The position numbers were made by a program, and so were the translations under genes. DNA of 40,830 bases from Candidatus Limivivens merdigallinarum. Its GTDB lineage: Bacteria; Bacillota; Clostridia; Lachnospirales; Lachnospiraceae. The notes below the pieces were generated by a model. The model was not told the origin of the DNA and did not search any database. It saw nothing but the letters and a program-made list of their open reading frames with translations. The stretch covers positions 1-40,830 of the forward strand of contig DVFT01000042.1 in the NCBI GenBank assembly GCA_018713105.1, in the 5' to 3' direction. Positions 37,329 through 40,830 of this stretch are shown in pieces; the first letter of the stretch is position 1; every line of letters begins with the position of its first letter.

Positions 37329-38588
37329 TTACTTTTCAAACCAGAATCTTCCCACATCCATTAACCGGTTTTCGTCTCCCCTGAATTTCAGGTACAACGC
37401 CCGTTTTCCTTCCACTTGCCGAACCGGACAGGTGAAAACCTCGTGTTGGTTCCAGCCTCCGGTGGCACCGATTTTTACAGTTCCAATCATCAAACCGTCC
37501 GGGGAATCCAGGTGAAGCTCCACAGTCCCGCCATAGGTCCAGCTTCCCGCTTCTATACAGAAGAGGGTCTCTCCCTGAAAATCCAGGTACCGGTATTCCG
37601 CCCAGTCCTGGTCGTGAATTCCTGTCAGAAATTCCTGGTAGGTTCCGTTTTGCACACTGGCTTCCACATACACAGAGCCATCCAGCCTGCTTGCCCTGGA
37701 TGCCTCCAGCTTCCTGGTGCTCTCGATCCTTTCCTCCTGCCCGTTCACCGTCATCTCTACTTCCCGGATGCTTCCGTCTTCCTCAAAAAAGATCGGTTCC
37801 ACGCACACTCTCCGGCTGAATTTGGAATTATGGGTGGAGCGGTGATAAAAAACATACCACTGTCCCTGGATTTCACATAAGGAACCGTGATTGTTCCAGC
37901 TCTCCGGGTCACAGCCTGTATTGTCTATGACGACTCCGCCCTTTTGGAATGGACCGAGAGGGGATCTGGAAGTGGCGTAGGACAGACAGGTCGCCCTTCC
38001 TCTGCTGATATCCGTATACAGAAGATAATAAATGCCGTTTCTCTTGCAGATGGACGCCCCTTCGTGGAATCCATGTTCCTCCTCTGTAAGGATCTGATCC
38101 TGATAGGTGTCCATCTCCAATTCATGGAGATTTTCCTTCAGCCTTGCCCCCTTTAATGCAAACTGCCCCCAATAATAGTAGGCAGCCCCGTCGTCATCCA
38201 CAAAGACTGTGGGATCGATCTGGGAAGGATGTGCTCCGGCTACAGGAAAGGGATTTCGGAAAGGTCCCATGGCACACAAGCTTTCCGCTACTCCTTCTCC
38301 CCCGTCTGAGGTACAAAAATAGAGATAATACCTGCCGTCCTTTTCCACGCAGTCCGGCGCATACAGCGCTCCGACAGCAAACGGGATTTCTCCTCCTCTG
38401 GTGGTAAGCGCCAGCTCAGATTTCTCAAAGTGCAGGAAATCTTCCGAAGAAAACACATAATAATCCTGGCTGCAGTATTCTGTATTTCCGGTGAGATCAA
38501 AGGAACCGTAGAGGTAAACCTTTCCATCGGAAAATACCTTTGCTTCCACGTCCGGAACGTGGTCTTTTAATGGCAATATGGGATTCAT
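37329..38588 (-). CDS. GH43 glycoside hydrolase with C-terminal CBM6-like module
   Basis: PDVEAKVFSDGKVYLYGSFD, QIDPTVFVDDDG, FHEGASICKR; C-terminal YVEASVQNGTYQEFLTGIHDQDWAEYRYLDF...VKIGATGGWNQHEVFTCPV. Confidence 0.88.
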   Translation of the reverse strand: MNPILPLKDHVPDVEAKVFSDGKVYLYGSFDLTGNTEYCSQDYYVFSSEDFLHFEKSELALTTRGGEIPFAVGALYAPDCVEKDGRYYLYFCTSDGGEGVAESLCAMGPFRNPFPVAGAHPSQIDPTVFVDDDGAAYYYWGQFALKGARLKENLHELEMDTYQDQILTEEEHGFHEGASICKRNGIYYLLYTDISRGRATCLSYATSRSPLGPFQKGGVVIDNTGCDPESWNNHGSLCEIQGQWYVFYHRSTHNSKFSRRVCVEPIFFEEDGSIREVEMTVNGQEERIESTRKLEASRASRLDGSVYVEASVQNGTYQEFLTGIHDQDWAEYRYLDFQGETLFCIEAGSWTYGGTVELHLDSPDGLMIGTVKIGATGGWNQHEVFTCPVRQVEGKRALYLKFRGDENRLMDVGRFWFEK

Positions 38589-38613
38589 CGTTCCTCCTTT
38601 TCACCGCACAAGG

Positions 38614-40545
38614 TCAGTCCGCCCGTCTCCTCCTGTCATGCCCTTCCTGTGCGTAATATTCTTTTTTGGCAAGATACATTTTCTTTTCCGCGCCTTTGAC
38701 CAGGTCGTTCATCGTGGAAATCTTTGCCTCCCACTGGACTCCCACAGAAATGTGGAAATTCTTTTCTGCCAGCGCCTGCTCAAGCTCACGGCCAAGAAGT
38801 TCTGCTTGCTCCTTCTCCATGTCCACCACAAAAGCCAAAAATTCATCTCCGCCGATGCGGTATGTGTATTCCGTGCCGAATTTGGAACGGATCTGCCCTG
38901 CCACTGCTTTCAGCATCGCGTCCCCGGCATCATGCCCCTTACTGTTGTTCAGTTCATGCAGTTCATTGGCATCTATATAAGCACAGGCAAGGGATTTCCG
39001 GTAAATCTCCGGCAGCTTGGGCAGGTCTGTCTCATACCGGTTCCGGTTATACATCCCTGTCAAAAAATCCTTCTCTCCCCTTGCTTTGATCTCAGAATAA
39101 CCTTTCATGTTATGGCAGAACATACTGAAACTGAAGTTCACGTTTTTCAGCAAATTCGGATTCGCAGGACGCTGGGAAAGATTAAGCGCTGACAAGATAC
39201 CACAAATCTCCCCGCTGAACCCTTCCACGGGAATTGCCATCATACTGGTCACTGAGCGCTGCCTGCACTCGGGGAAAAACGGCTTCAGGCTTTTCTCATC
39301 CAGCGCCAAAAACTGACTGTTCCCCTCCTGAAAATAGTTCAGCAGACGTTCCTTTGTCCCTTTCATCCAGGGAGTCTCTTCTTTATAAATCTGCTTTTTA
39401 CTGCCGTCCCACAGAAAAGAAATATCCTCCACAGCTTTTTCCGTGATTTGGAAGCAGACCTTTTCCGCCGCTGTGATGTCCGCAATCTTTGCCAGTGCAT
39501 CTCCCATGTTTTCCTGCTTCTCATGGGCGTTAAAGAGCAGTTTCTCGATTTCATTAATGTAATGGATCGTGTCCAGCTGCTTCTGCTTCTCGTTCGTCTC
39601 CCGCCAGACATCGCATGCCATCCAAAGAAAATACCCCAGAAAACACAGAGCCTCGAATGCCAGGAACAAATTCAGCGCTTTTTTTATCTCGCGCACATTG
39701 GAGAACACCACATCTTCCGGCACTGACAAAGCGACACGCCACTCATTGACCCCCATAGGCTCATAGTAAAAATACAGGTTGCTTCCTGTGGTTTCGGATA
39801 CGAATACCACGTACCCTTCCTCGCCTTTGTTAAAATCCTGCCTGATCTGGTCCGTATCATATCCGGGAGCCATCTTTCGTTCTCCAAGCGCCCACAGATT
39901 TCCCAGCTCCTCATGCCAAGTATCCACGAGAAAATCCCCGTTATTTCCGTCAACAAGGTAAATGGCTGCCTGCCCTCCATACGGCTGCATTTCCATTCCT
40001 TCCGGCAGATTTCCCAGTACCCCAATCCCATAGAGCATCGCAATCGTCTCATTATCTTTGACAATCGGAACATAATGTCTGAGGATACACTGGCTGGTAT
40101 CTGTCAAATCGGTTTCCCGGTCACTAATGTGCGCTCCTAATGCCGCCTCCCTCTCAAACGACAGCTGCCCCTGGACATCCAGACGTTTCCCGCCACTGGT
40201 GATCACAGTATCATCCGGCATCAAAATCTCTACCCGCGACATCATGCCTATTTCTCCATAGGAGTCCAAAATCTCCCAAAGAGCCTGACACTCCAAATTT
40301 TCATACCCCACTGCTAAAGCCGCCAACATCTCCAACTGCTCCCGGTCACTGCGTATCTGAGCCTCAATATCCCTGCATAGATTACCGGTCTCCTCATCCA
40401 ATCGTTCAAAACATCTCTGTTCTTCGACCTGGCTCATCCAACCGGTTACCCCATAGGTGCCCACAGCCATCAGGAGAATAAACGCCAGTGTCACTCCCAT
40501 CGTTTTTTTCCAATGTATCCTCTGATTCTTCTTTGCAGCTTTCAT
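38614..40545 (-). CDS. Membrane GGDEF-domain diguanylate cyclase-like protein with extracellular sensor region
   Basis: N-terminal TM, large extracytoplasmic region, second TM, then DFLTGMYNRNRYE...RIGGDEFLAFVVD. Confidence 0.9.
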   Translation of the reverse strand: MKAAKKNQRIHWKKTMGVTLAFILLMAVGTYGVTGWMSQVEEQRCFERLDEETGNLCRDIEAQIRSDREQLEMLAALAVGYENLECQALWEILDSYGEIGMMSRVEILMPDDTVITSGGKRLDVQGQLSFEREAALGAHISDRETDLTDTSQCILRHYVPIVKDNETIAMLYGIGVLGNLPEGMEMQPYGGQAAIYLVDGNNGDFLVDTWHEELGNLWALGERKMAPGYDTDQIRQDFNKGEEGYVVFVSETTGSNLYFYYEPMGVNEWRVALSVPEDVVFSNVREIKKALNLFLAFEALCFLGYFLWMACDVWRETNEKQKQLDTIHYINEIEKLLFNAHEKQENMGDALAKIADITAAEKVCFQITEKAVEDISFLWDGSKKQIYKEETPWMKGTKERLLNYFQEGNSQFLALDEKSLKPFFPECRQRSVTSMMAIPVEGFSGEICGILSALNLSQRPANPNLLKNVNFSFSMFCHNMKGYSEIKARGEKDFLTGMYNRNRYETDLPKLPEIYRKSLACAYIDANELHELNNSKGHDAGDAMLKAVAGQIRSKFGTEYTYRIGGDEFLAFVVDMEKEQAELLGRELEQALAEKNFHISVGVQWEAKISTMNDLVKGAEKKMYLAKKEYYAQEGHDRRRRAD

Positions 40546-40830
40546 TTTAAAATGTACAACTTCCTTCCCTTATCCTATTTTTCCTGCTGCCGTCTAGGAT
40601 CGAGAACACATCTTGCTCTACTAACCCCCAAAAACAGTCCCCTGTATCATTGTGGGCTTATTATAGCATTTTTTCTGCACAAATTCCTTAACAAATTAAA
40701 ATTTGAATATCAGTAAATTATGACCTCTCAACAGAGGTTACAGTGTTTTAATAAAATCCTCCAAAAGCCTTGAAAATAAAGGATTTATCGCAATGTGTCT
40801 GCCTTATCTCTTTATACGGTTACACACAAG

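Noticed and set aside
1-40830. tRNA, rRNA, transposase, prophage or toxin-antitoxin genes
   Set aside because: None recognised in either strand on reading; absence not tested with dedicated tools.

Overview
The window looks like a chromosomal segment from a low-to-mid GC Gram-positive gut-type bacterium; Lachnospiraceae is an inference from protein style. Most genes are on the minus strand. From left to right it contains: (1) the 5' part of a very large, repeat-rich surface protein (complement(<1..2712)), which the supplied ORF track misses because it is open at the window edge; (2) a glycoside-utilisation operon (LacI regulator, solute-binding protein, two MalF/MalG-type permeases, MBL-fold hydrolase, GH43, GH2 beta-mannosidase-like, GH1); (3) a methyltransferase plus a membrane protein with a degenerate C39-like end; (4) a YwmB-like protein and a small Arg-rich protein; (5) an Rbs-type ABC sugar operon with a FucU/RbsD mutarotase and an adjacent sensory cassette (membrane-anchored sugar-binding protein, YesM-type kinase, YesN-type regulator); (6) an RluA/RluD-type pseudouridine synthase; (7) ApbE, an isoprenylcysteine-methyltransferase-like protein, and a divergent MFS/AraC pair; (8) Hsp20; (9) a polysaccharide deacetylase with cell-wall-binding repeats; (10) GH43-CBM6 and a GGDEF protein. 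The strongest unexplained signal is the 866-bp non-coding region 30449-31314 between converging genes. It holds two abutting 164-bp palindromic elements with a conserved CGGG-tipped hairpin showing two compensatory base-pair changes, followed by a 53-bp-period array of 44-bp palindromes separated by variable 9-bp spacers. A second notable signal is a 15-bp perfect hairpin that buries the Shine-Dalgarno of the YwmB-like gene and also looks like the terminator of the upstream sugar operon. All calls come from reading the sequence only; no database search was run.
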